From assembly GCA_016169945.1 (NCBI GenBank), contig JADLSH010000326.1, forward strand, positions 1 to 64,000: DNA of 64,000 nucleotides, written 5' to 3'. This stretch comes from Trachythela sp. YZ-2020 (taxonomy: Eukaryota; Cnidaria; Anthozoa; Malacalcyonacea; Clavulariidae). Numbering within the stretch: the stretch's first letter is position 1; each line of letters starts with the position of its first letter. The notes under the pieces were generated by a model that saw nothing but the letters and a program-made list of their open reading frames with translations, made no database searches and was not told where the DNA came from. A program made the position numbers and the translations under genes. This document shows positions 1-14,489 of the stretch, piece by piece.

Positions 1-3000
1 ATTCCTTTCCTCATTTTCATTCATTTCCTTTCCTCATTTTCATTCATTCTTTCCTCATTTTTCATTCATTTCCTTTCCTCATTTTCATTCATTTCCTTTC
101 CTCATTTCATTCATTTCCTTTCCCCATTTTCATTCATTTCCTTTCCTGTTTTTCATTCATTTCCTTTCCTCATTTCATTCATTTCCTTTCCTGTTTTCAT
201 TCATTTCCTTTCCTCATTTCATTCATTTCCTTTCTCATTTTCATTCATTTCCTTTCCTCATTTTCATTCATTTCCTTTCCTGTTTTTCATTCATTTCCTT
301 TCCTCATTTCATTCATTTCCTTTCTCATTTTCATTCATTTCCTTTCCTCATTTTCATTCATTTCTCCTCATTTTCATTCATTTCCTTTCCTCATTTCATT
401 CATTTTCCTTTCCTGTTTTCATTCATTTCCTTTCCTGTTTTTCATTCATTTCCTTTCCTCATTTTCATTCATTTCCTTTCCTCATTTTCATTCATTTCCT
501 TTCTCATTTTCATTCATTTCCTTTCCTGTTTTTCATTCATTTCCTTTCCTCATTTTCATTCATTTCCTTTCCTCATTTCATTCATTTCCTTTCCTCATTT
601 TCATTCATTTCTTTCCTGTTTTTCATTCATTTCCTTTCCTCATTTTTGTTCATTTCCTTTCCTCATTTTCATTCATTTCTTTCCTGTTTTCATTCATTTC
701 CTTTCCTGTTTTTCATTCATTTCCTTTCCTCATTTTCATTCATTTCCTTTCCTCATTTTCATTCATTTCCTTTCCTCATTTCATTCATTTCCTTTCCATT
801 TTGTTTTTTTTCATTCATTCCTTTCCTCATTTTCATTCATTTCCTTTCCTCATTTTCATTCATTTTCATTTTCCTGTTTTTCATTCATTCCTTCCATTTT
901 TTCATTCATTTCCTTTCCTGTTTTTCATTCATTTCCTTTCTCATTTTCATTCATTTCCTTTCCTCATTTTCATTCATTTCCTTTCCTCATTTCATTCATT
1001 TCCTTTCTCATTTTCATTCATTTCCTTTCCTCATTTTCATTCATTTCCTTTCCTCATTTCATTCATTTCCTTTCCTCATTTTGTTCATTTCCTTTCCTCA
1101 TTTCATTCATTCCTTTCCTCATTTTCATTCATTTCCTTTCCTCATTTTCATTCATTTCCTTTCCTCATTTTCATTCATTTCCTTTCCTGTTTTTCATTCA
1201 TTTCCTTTCCTCATTTCATTCATTTCCTTTCCTCATTTTCATTCATTTCCTTTCCTCATTTTCATTCATTCATTTCCTTTCCTCATTTTCATTCATTTCA
1301 TTTTCCTTTTTTCATTCATTTCCTTTCTCATTTTCATTCATTTCCTTTCCTCATTTTCATTCATTTCCTTTCCTCATTTTCATTCATTTCCTTTCCTCAT
1401 TTCATTCATTTCCTTTCCTGTTTTCATTCATTCCTTTCCATTTTCATTCATTTCCTTTCCTCATTTTCATTCATTTCCTTTCCTCATTTTCATTCATTTC
1501 CTTTCCTCATTTTCATTCATTTCCTTTCCTCATTTTCATTCATTTCCTTTCCTCATTTTCATTCATTTCCTTTCCTGTTTTTCATTCATTTCCTTTCTCA
1601 TTTCATTCATTTCCTTTCCTGTTTTTCATTCATTTCCTTTCCTCTTTTCATTCATTTCCTTTCCTCATTTTCATTCATTTCCTTTCCTCATTTTCATTCA
1701 TTTCCTTTCCTCATTTTCATTCATTTCCTTTCCTCATTTTCATTCATTTCCTTTCATTTTCATTCATTTCCTTTCCTGTTTTTCATTCATTTCCTTTCCT
1801 GTTTTCATTCATTTCCTTTCCTGTTTTTCATTCATTTCCTTTCCTCATTTTCATTCATTTCCTTTCCTCATTTTCATTCATTTCCTTTCCTCATTTCATT
1901 CATTTCCTTTCCTGTTTTTCATTCATTTCCTTTCCTCATTTCATTCATTTCCTTTCCTCATTTTCATTCATTTCCTTTCCTCATTTTCATTCATTTCCTT
2001 TCCTCATTTTCATTCATTTCCTTTCTCATTTTCATTCATTTCCTTTCCTCATTTTCATTCATTTCCTTTCCTCATTTTCATTCATTTCCTTTCCTCATTT
2101 TCATTCATTTCCTTTCCTGTTTTTCATTCATTTCCTTTCCTGTTTTCATTCATTTCCTTTCCTGTTTTTCATTCATTTCCTTTCCTCATTTCATTCATTT
2201 CCTTTCCATTTTCATTCATTTCCTTTCCTCATTTTCATTCATTTCCTTTCCTCATTTTCGTTCATTTCCTTTCTCATTTTCATTCATTTCCTTTCCTGTT
2301 TTCATTCATTTCCTTTCCTGTTTTTCATTCATTTCCTTTCCTGTTTTTCATTCATTTCCTTTCCTCATTTGTTCATTTCCTTTCTCATTTCATTCATTTC
2401 CTTTCCTGTTTTTCATTCATTTCCTTTCCTGTTTTTCATTCATTTCCTTTCCTCATTTCATTCATTTCCTTTCCTCATTTTCATTCATTTCCTTTCCTGT
2501 TTTCATTCATTTCCTTTCCTCATTCATTCCTTTCCTCATTTTCATTCATTTCCTTTCCTGTTTTCATTCATTTCCTTTCCTCATTTTCATTCATTTCCTT
2601 TCTCATTTTCATTCATTTCCTTTCCTGTTTTCATTCATTTCCTTTCCTCATTTTCATTCATTTCCTTTCCTGTTTTCATTCATTTCTTTCCTCATTTTCA
2701 TTCATTTCCTTTCCTCATTTTCATTCATTTCCTTTCCTGTTTTTCATTCATTTCCTTTCCTGTTTTTCATTCATTTCCTTTCCTCATTTCATTCATTTCC
2801 TTTCCTCATTTTCATTCATTTCCTTTCCTCATTTTCATTCATTTCCTTTCCTCATTTTCATTCATTTCCTTTCCTCATTTTCATTCATTTCCTTTCCTGT
2901 TTTTCATTCATTTCCTTTCTCATTTTCATTCATTTCCTTTCCTCATTTTCATTCATTTCCTTTCCTCATTTTCATTCATTTCCTTTCCTCATTTTCATTC

Positions 3001-3899
3001 ATTTCCTTTCCTCATTTTTTCATTCATTTCCTTTCCTTTTCATTCATTTCCTTTCCTCATTTTCATTCATTTCCTTTCCTCATTTCATTCATTTCCTTTC
3101 CTCATTTTTCATTCATTTCCTTTCCTCATTTTCATTCATTTCCTTTCCTCATTTTTCATTCATTTCCTTTCTCATTTTCATTCATTTCCTTTCCTGTTTT
3201 TCATTCATTTCCTTTCCTGTTTTCATTCATTTCCTTTCCTGTTTTCATTCATTTCCTTTCCTGTTTTCATTCATTTCCTTTCCTCATTTTCATTCATTTC
3301 CTTTTCTCGTTTTCTTTAATTTCCTTTCCTGTTTTTCGTTCATTTCCTTTCCTCATTTTTCATTCATTTCCTTTCCTCATTTTCATTCATTTCCTTTCCT
3401 CATTTTCATTCATTTCCTTTCCTCATTTTCATTCATTTCCTTTCCTCATTTTCATTCATTTCCTTTCCTCGTTTTTCATTCATTTCCTTTCCTCATTTTC
3501 ATTCATTTCCTTTCTCATTTTCATTCATTTCCTTTCCTCATTTTCATTCATTTCCTTTCCTCATTTTCATTCATTTCCTTTCCTCATTTTCGTTCATTTC
3601 CTATCCTGTTTTTCATACATTTCCTTTCCTCATTTTCATTCATTTCCTTTCCTCATTTCATTCATTTCCTTTCTCATTTTCATTCATTTCCTTTCCTCAT
3701 TTTCATTCATTTCCTTTCCTCATTTCATTCATTTCCTTTCCTCATTTTCATTCATTTCCTTTCCTCATTTCATTCATTTCCTTTCCTCATTTCATTCATT
3801 TCCTTTCCTCATTTTCATTCATTTCTTTCCTGTTTTTCATTCATTTCCTTTCCTCATTTTCATTCATTTCCTTTCCTCATTTTCATTCATTTCCTTTCT

Positions 3900-6800
3900 C
3901 ATTTTCATTCATTTTTCCTCCTTTTTTTCATTCTTTCCTTCATTTCATTTTCCTTTCCTGTTTTTCGTTCATTTCCTTTCCTGTTTTTCATTCATTTCCT
4001 TTTCCTCATTTTCATTCATTTCCTTTCCTCATTTTCATTCATTTCCTTTCCTCATTTTCATTCATTTCCTTTCCTCATTTTCATTCATTTCCTTTCCTCA
4101 TTTTTTCCTGTTTTCATTCATTTCCTTTCTGTTTTCATTCATTTCCTTTCATTTTTGTTCATTCCTTTCTCATTTTCATTCATTTCCTTTCCTGTTTTCA
4201 TTCATTTCCTTCCTGTTTTCATTCATTCCTTTCCTCATTTTTCATTCATTTTTTTCTCATTTTCATTCATTTCCTTTCTGTTTTTCATTCATTCCTTTCT
4301 GTTTTTCATTCATTTCCTTTCCTGTTTTTCATTCATTCCTTTCCTCATTTTGTTCATTTCCTTTTCTCATTTTCATTCATTTCCTTTCTCATTTTCATTC
4401 ATTTCCTTTCCTGTGTTTCGTTCATTTCCTTTCCTGTTTTTCATTCATTTCTTTCCTCATTTCATTCATTCCTTTCCTCATTTTCATTCATTTTCCTTTC
4501 CTGTTTTTCATTCATTCCTTCCTGTTTTCATTCATTTCTTTCCTCATTTTCATTCATTTCCTTTCCTCAGTTTCATTCATTTCCTTTCCTCTTTCATTCA
4601 TTTCTTTCCTCGTTTTCTTCATTTCCTTTCCTCGTTTTCCTTCATTTCCTTTCTCATTTCATTCATTTCATTCTTCTTTTCATTCATTTCCTTTCTCATT
4701 TTCATTCATTTCCTTTCCTGTTTTCATTCATTTCCTTTCCTGTTTTCATTCATTCCTTTCCTCATTTTCATTCCATTTTCTCATTTTCATTCATTTCCTG
4801 TTTTCATTCATTTCCTTTCTGTTTTCATTCATTCCTTTCTCATTTTCATTCATTTCCTTTCCTCATTTTGTTCATTCCTTTTCCTCATTTTCATTCATTT
4901 CCTTCCTGTTTTCATTCATTTCCTTTTTTCATTCATTTCCTTTCCTGTTTTTCATTCATTTCTTTCCTCATTTCATTCATTCCTTTCCTCATTTTCATTC
5001 ATTTCTTTCCTGTTTTTCATTCATTTCCTTTCCTGTTTTTCATTCATTTCCTTTCCTCATTTTCATTCATTTCCTTTCCTCATTTTCATTCATTTCCTTT
5101 CCTTTTTCATTCATTTCTTTCCTCATTTGTTCATTTCCTTTCCTCATTCATTCATTTCCTTTCTCATTTTCATTCATTCCTTTCCTCTTTTTCATTCATT
5201 TCCTCATTTTTGTTCATTTCCTTTCCTCATTTCATTCATTTCCTTTCCTGTTTTCATTCATTTCCTTTCCATTTTCATTCATTTTCATTTTCCTGTTTTT
5301 CATTCATTTCTTTCCTCATTTTCATTCATTTCTTCATTCCTTTATCATTTTCATTCATTTCTTTCCTTTGTTCATTTTCTTTCTCATTTCATTCATTTCC
5401 TTCCTGTTTTCATTCATTTCCTTTCCTCATTTTCATTCATTTCCTTTCCTGTTTTCATTCATTTCCTTTCTGTTTTTCATTCATTTCCTTTCTCATTTTC
5501 ATTCATTTCCTTTTCTCATTTCATTCATTCCTTCCTGTTTTCATTCATTTCCTTTCCTGTTTTTCATTCATTTCCTTTCCTGTTTTCATTCATTTCTTTC
5601 CTCATTTCATTCATTTCATTCCTCATTTCATTCATTTCCTTTCCTGTTTTTCATTCATTTCCTTTCCTGTTTTTCATTCATTTTCTTTCTCATTTCATTC
5701 ATTTCCTTTCCTCATTTTCATTCATTTCCCTTCCTTTTTCATTCATTTTCTTTCCTGTTTTCATTCATTTCCTTTCCTCATTTTGTTCATTTCCTTTCCT
5801 CATTTTCATTCATTTCCTTTCCTCATTTTCATTCATTTCTTTCCTGTTTTCATTCATTTCCTTTCCTCATTTTCATTCATTTCTTTCCTCATTTTCATTC
5901 CATTCATTCCTGTTTTTCATTCATTTCCTTTCCTGTTTTTCATTCATTTCCTTTCCTCATTTTCATTCATTTCTTTCCTCATTTTCATTCATTTCCTTTC
6001 ATTTTCATTCATTTCCTTTCCATTTTCATTCATTCCTTTCCTCATTTCATTCATTTCCTTTCCTCATTTCATTCATTTCATTTATCTTTTTCATTCATTT
6101 CCTTTCCATTTTGTTCATTTCCTTTCTGTTTTCATTCATTTCTTTCCTGTTTTTCATTCATTTCCTTTTCTCATTTTCATTCATTTCCTTTCCTCATTTT
6201 CATTCATTTCCTTTCTCATTCATTCATTTCCTTTTCTCATTTTCATTCATTTCTTTCCTCATTTTCATTCATTTCCTTTCCTCATTTTCATTCATTTCCT
6301 TTCCTCATTTTCATTCATTTCCTTCCTCATTTTCATTCATTCCTTTCCTCATTTTCATTCATTTCCTTTCCTCATTTTCATTCATTTCCTTTCCTCATTT
6401 CATTCATTTCCTTTCCTGTTTTCATTCATTTCCTTTCCTCATTTTCATTCATTTCCTTTCCTCATTTTCATTCATTTCCTTTCCTCATTTCATTCATTTC
6501 CTTTCCTCATTTTCATTCATTTCCTTTCTTTCATTTCGTTCATTTCCTTTCTCATTTTTCATCATTTCCTTCTGTTTTTCATTCATTTCCTTTCCTCATT
6601 TTCATTCATTTCCTTTCCTCATTTTCATTCATTTCCTTTCCTCTTTCATTCATTTCCTGTTTTTCATTCATTTCCTTTCCATTTTCATTCATTTCCTTTC
6701 CTCATTTTCATTCATTCCTTTCCTCATTTTCATTCATTTCCTTTCCTGTTTTCATTCATTTCCTTTCCTCATTTTCATTCATTTCCTTTCCTCATTTCAT

Positions 6801-7600
6801 TCATTTCCTTTCCTCATTTTCATTCATTTCCTTTCCTCATTTTCATTCATTTCCTTTCCTGTTTTTCATTCATTTCCTTTCCTCATTTTCATTCATTTCC
6901 TTTCCTCATTTTCATTCATTTCCTTTCCTTGTTTTCATTCATTTCCTTTCTCATTTTCATTCATTTCCTTTCCTCATTTTCATTCATTTCCTTTCCTCAT
7001 TTTCATTCATTTCCTTTCCTCATTTTCATTCATTTCCTTTCCTCATTTTCATTCATTTCTTTCCTCATTTTCATTCATTTCCTTTCCTCATTTCATTCAT
7101 TTCCTTTCCTCATTTTCATTCATTTCCTTTCCTCATTTCATTCATTTCCTTTCCTCATTTTCATTCATTTCCTTTCCTCATTTTCATTCATTTCCTTTCC
7201 TCATTTTCATTCATTTCCTTTCCTCATTTTCATTCATTTCCTTTCCTCATTTTCATTCATTCCTTTCCTCATTCATTCATTTCATTCATTTCCTTTCCTC
7301 ATTTCATTCATTTCCTTTCTCATTTTCATTCATTCATTCCTTTCCTCATTTTCATTCATTTCCTTTCCTCATTTCATTCATTTCCTTTCCTCATTTTCAT
7401 TCATTTCATTCATTTCCTTTTTTTCATTCATTTCCTTTTCCTTTTCATTCATTTCCTTTCCTCATTTTCATTCATTTCCTTTCTATTTTTCATTCATTTC
7501 CTTTTCCATTTTTCATTCATTTCCTTTCTGTTTTCATTCATTTCCTTTCCTCATTTCATTCATTTCCTTTTCTCGTTCATTCATTTCCTTTCATTTTCAT
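3900..7600 (+). repeat. Irregular zone of the 23-bp satellite
   Basis: Within the array this stretch has many shortened or altered units: TTCATTCATTCC junctions, CTTTCTGTTTTC, CCTTTTC and isolated GTTCATT changes. The blocks on either side are much more regular. The borders are approximate. Such loss of homogeneity is expected where unequal exchange or conversion has been less active, or at an old array edge later enclosed by new amplification; that reading is inference. Confidence 0.6.
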
Positions 7601-10600
7601 TCATTTCCTTTCTCATTTTCATTCATTTCCTTTCCTCATTTTCATTCATTTCCTTTCCTCTTTTTCATTCATTTCCTTTCCTCATTTTCATTCATTTCCT
7701 TTCCTCATTTTCATTCATTTCCTTTCCTCATTTCATTCATTTCCTTTCCTCATTTTCATTCATTTCCTTTCCTCATTTTCATTCATTTCCTTTCTCATTT
7801 TCATTCATTTCCTTTCCTCATTTCATTCATTTCCTTTCCTCATTTTCATTCATTTCCTTTCCTCATTTTCATTCATTTCCTTTCCTCATTTTCATTCATT
7901 TCCTTTCCTCATTTTCATTCATTTCTTTCCTGTTTTTCATTCATTTCCTTTCCTGTTTTTCATTCATTTCCTTTCCTGTTTTTCATTCATTTCCTTTCCT
8001 CATTTTCATTCATTTCCTTTCCTCATTTTCATTCATTTCCTTTCCTCATTTTCATTCATTTCCTTTCCTCATTTTCATTCATTTCCTTTCCTCATTTTCA
8101 TTCATTTCCTTTCCTCATTTCATTCATTTCCTTTCCTCATTTTCATTCATTTCCTTCTTCTTTTTCATTCATTTCCTTTCCTCATTTTCATTCATTTCCT
8201 TTCCTCATTTTCATTCATTTCCTTTCCTCATTTCATTCATTTCCTTTCCTCATTTCATTCATTTCCTTTCCTCATTTTCATTCATTTCCTTTCCATTTTC
8301 ATTCATTTCCTTTCCTCATTTTCATTCATTTCCTTTCCTCATTTTCATTCATTTCCTTTCCTCATTCCTTTCCTCATTTTCATTCATTTCCTTTCCTCAT
8401 TTTCATTCATTTCCTTTCCTCATTTTCATTCATTTCCTTTCCTCATTTTCATTCATTTCCTTTCCTGTTTTCATTCATTTCCTTTCCTGTTTTCATTCAT
8501 TTCCTTTCCTCATTTTCATTCATTTCCTTTCCTCATTTTCATTCATTTCCTTTCCTCATTTTCATTCATTTCTTTCCTCATTTTCATTCATTTCCTTTCC
8601 TCATTTTCATTCATTTCCTTTCCTCATTTTCATTCATTTCCTTTTCTGTTTTCATTCATTTCCTTTCTGTTTTCATTCATTTCCTTTCCTCATTTTCATT
8701 CATTTCCTTTCCTCATTTCATTCATTTCCTTTCCTCATTTTCATTCATTTCCTTTCCTCATTTCATTCATTTCCTTTCCTCATTTCATTCATTTCCTTTC
8801 CTCATTTTCATTCATTTCCTTTCCTCATTTTCATTCATTTCCTTTCCTGTTTTCATTCATTTCCTTTCCTCATTTTCATTCATTTCCTTTCCTCATTTTC
8901 ATTCATTTCCTTTCCTCATTTTCATTCATTTCCTTTCCTCATTTTCATTCATTTCCTTTCCTGTTTTTCATTCATTTCCTTTCCTGTTTTCATTCATTTC
9001 CTTTCCTCATTTTCATTCATTTCCTTTCCTCATTTTCATTCATTTCCTTTCCTCATTTTCATTCATTTCCTTTCCTCATTTTCATTCATTTCCTTTCCTC
9101 ATTTTCATTCATTTCCTTCCTCATTTTCATTCATTTTCCTTTCCTCATTTCATTCATTTCCTTTCCTCATTTTCATTCATTTCCTTTCCTCATTTTCATT
9201 CATTTCCTTTCCTCATTTTCATTCATTTCCTTTCCTGTTCATTCATTTCCTATCCTGTTTTTCATTCATTTCCTTTCCTGTTTTCATTCATTTCCTTTCC
9301 TGTTTTTCATTCATTTCCTTTCCTCATTTTCATTCATTTCCTTTCCTGTTTTCATTCATTTCCTTTCCTCATTTTCATTCATTTCCTTTCCTGTTTTCAT
9401 TCATTTCCTTTCCTCATTTCATTCATTTCCTTTCCTCATTTCATTCATTTCCTTTCCTCATTTCATTCATTTCCTTTCCTGTTTTTCATTCATTTCCTTT
9501 CCTCATTTCATTCATTTCCTTTCCTTTCCTCATTTTCATTCATTTCCTTTCCTCATTTTCATTCATTTCCTTTCCTCATTTTCATTCATTTCCTTTCCTC
9601 ATTTTCATTCATTTCCTTTCCTCATTTTCATTCATTTCCTTTCCTGTTTTTCATTCATTTCCTTTCCTCATTTTCATTCATTTCCTTTCCTGTTTTTCAT
9701 TCATTTCCTTTCCTTGTTTTTCATTCATTCCTTTCCTGTTTTCATTCATTTCCTTTCCTCATTTTCATTCATTTCCTTTCCTGTTTTTCATTCATTTCCT
9801 TTCCTGTTTTTCATTCATTTCTTTCCTCATTTCATTCATTTCCTTTCCTCATTTTCATTCATTTCCTTTCCTCATTTTCATTCATTTCCTTTCTTGTTTT
9901 TAGTTCATTTCCTTTCCTGTTTTCATTCATTTCCTTTCCTCATTTTCATTCATTTCCTTTCCTCATTTCATTCATTTCCTTTCCTCATTTTCATTCATTT
10001 CCTTCCTGTTTTCATTCATTTCTTTCCTCATTTTCATTCATTTCTTTCCTCATTTCATTCATTTCCTTTCCTCATTTTCATTCATTTCCTTTCCTCATTT
10101 TCATTCATTTCCTTTCCTCATTTTCATTCATTTCCTTTCCTCATTTTCGTTCATTTCCTTTCCTTTTTCATTCATTTCCTTTCCTCATTTTCATTCATTT
10201 CCTTTCCTCATTTTCATTCATTTCCTTTCCTCATTTTCATTCATTTCCTTTCCTCATTTTCATTCATTTCCTTTTCTGTTTTCATTCATTTCCTTTCCTC
10301 ATTTTCATTCATTTCCTTTCCTCATTTTCATTCATTTCCTTTCCTCATTTTCATTCATTTCCTTTCCTCATTTTCATTCATTTCCTTTCCTCATTTTCAT
10401 TCATTTCCTTTCCTCATTTCATTCATTTCCTTTCCTGTTTTTCATTCATTTCCTTTCCTCATTTTCATTCATTTCCTTTCCTGTTTTTCATTCATTTCCT
10501 TTCCTCATTTTCATTCATTTCCTTTCCTCATTTTCATTCATTTCTTTCCTCATTTCATTCATTTCCTTTCCTCATTTTCATTCATTTCCTTTCCTCATTT

Positions 10601-13600
10601 TCATTCATTTCCTTTCCTCATTCATTCATTTCATTCATTTCCTTTCCTCATTTTCATTCATTTCCTTTCCTCATTTCATTCATTTCCTTTCCTCATTTTC
10701 ATTCATTTCCTTTCCTCATTTTCATTCATTTCCTTTCCTCATTTTCATTCATTTCCTTTCCGGTTTTTCGTTCATTTCCTTTCCTCATTTCATTCATTTC
10801 CTTTCCTGTTTTCATTCATTTCCTTTCCTCATTTTCATTCATTTCCTTTCCTCATTTTCATTCATTTCCTTTCCTCATTTCGTTCATTTCCTTTCCTTTT
10901 CATTCATTTTCATTCATTTCCTTTCCTCATTTTCATTCATTTCCTTTCCTCATTTTCATTCATTTCCTTTCCTCATTTTCATTCATTTCCTTTCCTGTTT
11001 TTCATTCATTTCCTTTCCTCATTTTCATTCATTTCCTTTCCTCATTTTCATTCATTTCCTTTCCTCATTTTCGTTCATTCATTTCCTTTCCTCATTTTTC
11101 ATTCATTTCATTCATTCCTTTCATTTTCATTTCATTTCCTCATTTTCATTCATTTCCTTTCCTCATTTTCATTCATTTCCTTTCTGTTTTTCATTCATTT
11201 CCTTTCCTGTTTTCATTCATTTCCTTTCCTCATTTTCATTCATTTCCTTTCCTCATTTTCATTCATTTCCTTTCTCATTTTCATTCATTTCCTTTCCTCA
11301 TTTTCATTCATTTCCTTTCCTCATTTTCATTCATTTCCTTTCCTCATTTTCATTCATTTCCTTTCCTCATTTTCATTCATTTCCTTTCCTCATTTTCATT
11401 CATTTCCTTTCCTCATTTTCATTCATTTCCTTTCCTGTTTTCATTCATTTCCTTTCCTGTTTTTCATTCATTTCTTTCCTTTTTCATTCATTTCCTTTCC
11501 TGTTTTTCATTCATTTCCTTTCCTGTTTTTCATTCATTTCCTTTCCTCATTTCATTCATTTCCTCATTTTCATTCATTTCCTTTCCTCATTTTCATTCAT
11601 TTCCTTTCCTGTTTTCATTCATTTCCTCATTTTCATTCATTTCCTTTCCTCATTTTCATTCATTTCCTTTCCTCATTTTCATTCATTTCCTTTCCTGTTT
11701 TCATTCATTTCCTTTCCTCATTTTCATTCATTTCCTTTCCTCATTTTCATTCATTTCCTTTCCTGTTTTCATTCATTTCCTTTCCTGTTTTCATTCATTT
11801 CCTTTCCTCATTTTCATTCATTTCCTTTCCTCATTTCATTCATTTCCTTTCCTCATTTCATTCATTTCCTTTCTCATTTTCATTCATTTCCTTTCCTGTT
11901 TTTCATTCATTTCCTTTCCTCATTTTCATTCATTTCCTTTCCTGTTTTCATTCATTTCCTTTCCTCATTTTCATTCATTTCCTTTCCTCATTTTCATTCA
12001 TTTCCTTTCCTCATTTCATTCATTTCCTTTCTCATTTTCATTCATTTCCTTTCCTCATTTTCATTCATTTCTTTCCTCATTTCATTCATTTCCTTTCCTG
12101 TTTTTCATTCATTTCCTTTCCTGTTTTTCATTCATTTCCTTTCCTGTTTTCATTCATTTCCTTTCCTGTTTTTCATTCATTTCCTTTCCTGTTTTCATTC
12201 ATTTCCTTTCCTTTTTCATTCATTTCCTTTCCTCATTTTCATTCATTTCCTTTCCTCATTTTCATTCATTTCCTTTCCTCATTTTCATTCATTTCCTTTC
12301 CTCATTTCATTCATTTCCTTTCCTCATTTTCATTCATTTCCTTTCCTCATTTTCATTCATTTCCTTTCCTCATTTTCATTCATTTCCTTTCCTTTCCTCA
12401 TTTTCATTCATTTCCTTTCCTCATTTTCATTCATTTCCTTTCCTCGTTTTTCATTCATTTCCTTTCCTCATTTTCATTCATTTCCTTTCCTCATTTTCAT
12501 TCATTTCCTTTCCTGTTTTTCATTCATTTCCTTTCCTCATTTCATTCATTTCCTTTCCTCATTTTTCATTCATTTCCTTTCCTCATTTTCATTCATTTTC
12601 CTTTCCTCATTTCATTCATTTCCTTTCCTCATTTTCATTCATTTCCTTTCTCATTTTCATTCATTTCCTTTCCTGTTTTTCATTCATTTCCTTTCCTGTT
12701 TTTCATTCATTTCCTTTCCTGTCATTTCATTCATTTCCTTTCTCATTTTCATTCATTTCCTTTCCTCATTTTCATTCATTTCCTTTCTCATTTTCATTCA
12801 TTTCCTTTCCTCATTTTCATTCATTTCCTTTCCTCATTTTCATTCATTTCCTTTCCTCATTTTCATTCATTTCCTTTCCTCATTTTCATTCATTTCCTTT
12901 TCTGTTTTCATTCATTTCCTTTCCTGTTTTCATTCATTTCCTTTCCTGTTTTCATTCATTTCCTTTCCTGTTTTTCATTCATTTCCTTTCCTGTTTTTCA
13001 TTCATTCCTTTCCTGTTTTCATTCATTTCCTTTCCTCATTTCATTCATTTCCTTTCCTCATTTTCATTCATTTCCTTTCCTCATTTTCATTCATTTCCTT
13101 TTCTGTTTTCATTCATTTCCTTTCATTTTCATTCATTTCCTTTCCTCATTTTCATTCATTTCCTTTCCTCATTTCATTCATTTCCTTTCTGTTTTTCATT
13201 CATTCCTTTCCTCATTTTCATTCATTTCCTTTCCTCATTTTCATTCATTTCCTTTCCTCATTTTCATTCATTTCCTTTCCTGTTTTCATTCATTTCCTTT
13301 CCTCATTTTCATTCATTTCCTTTCCTGTTTTTCATTCATTTCCTTTCCTCATTTTCATTCATTTCCTTTCTCATTTTCATTCATTTCCTTTCCTCATTTT
13401 CATTCATTTCCTTTCCTGTTTTTCATTCATTTCCTTTCCTGTTTTCATTCATTTCCTTTATTCACTTTCCTCATTTCATTCATTTCCTTTCCTCATTTTC
13501 ATTCATTTCCTTTCCTCATTTTCATTCATTTCCTTTCCTCATTTCATTCATTTCCTTTCCTTTTTCATTCATTTCCTTTTCTGTTTTTCATTCATTTCCT

Positions 13601-14421
13601 TTCCTGTTTTCATTCATTTCCTTTCCTGTTTTCATTCATTTCCTTTCCTGTTTTCATTCATTTCCTTTCCTGTTTTTCATTCATTTCCTTTCCTCATTTT
13701 CATTCATTTCCTTTCCTCATTTTCATTCATTTCCTTTCCTCATTTTCATTCATTTCCTTTCCTCATTTCATTCATTTCCTTTCCTCATTTTCATTCATTT
13801 TCCTTTCCTCATTTTCATTCATTTCCTTTTCTTTTTCATTCATTTCCTTTCCTGTTTTCATTCATTTCCTTTCCTGTTTTCATTCATTTCCTTTCCTGTT
13901 TTTCATTCATTTCCTTTCCTCATTTTCATTCATTTCCTTTCTGTTTTCATTCATTTCCTTTCCTCATTTTCATTCATTTCCTTTCCTCATTTTCATTCAT
14001 TTCCTTTCCTCATTTCATTCATTTCCTTTTCCTCATTTTCATTCATTTCCTTTCCTCATTTTCATTCATTTCCTTTCCTCATTTTCATTCATTTCCTTTC
14101 CTCATTTTCATTCATTTCCTTTCCTCATTTTCATTCATTTCCTTTCCTCATTTCATTCATTTCCTTTCCTCATTTTTCATTCATTTCCTTTCCTGTTTTT
14201 CATTCATTTCCTTTCCTGTTTTCATTCATTTCCTTTCCTTGTTTTCATTCATTTCCTTTCCTCATTTTCATTCATTTCCTTTCCTGTTTTCATTCATTTC
14301 CTTTCCTGTTTTCATTCATTTCCTTTCCTGTTTTTCATTCATTTCCTTTCCTGTTTTTCATTCATTTCCTTTCCTCATTTTCATTCATTTCCTTTCCTCA
14401 TTTTCATTCATTTCCTTTCCT

Positions 14422-14489
14422 CATTTCATTCATTTCATTCATTTCATTCATTTCATTCATTTCATTCATTTCATTCATTTCATTCATTT
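14422..14489 (+). repeat. Local 9-bp sub-array (CATTCATTT) in the satellite
   Basis: The 23-bp rhythm is replaced by about seven head-to-tail copies of CATTCATTT. The 9-mer is part of the parent unit, so this looks like a local slippage expansion of a fragment. It is the clearest such run seen in the array. Confidence 0.85.
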
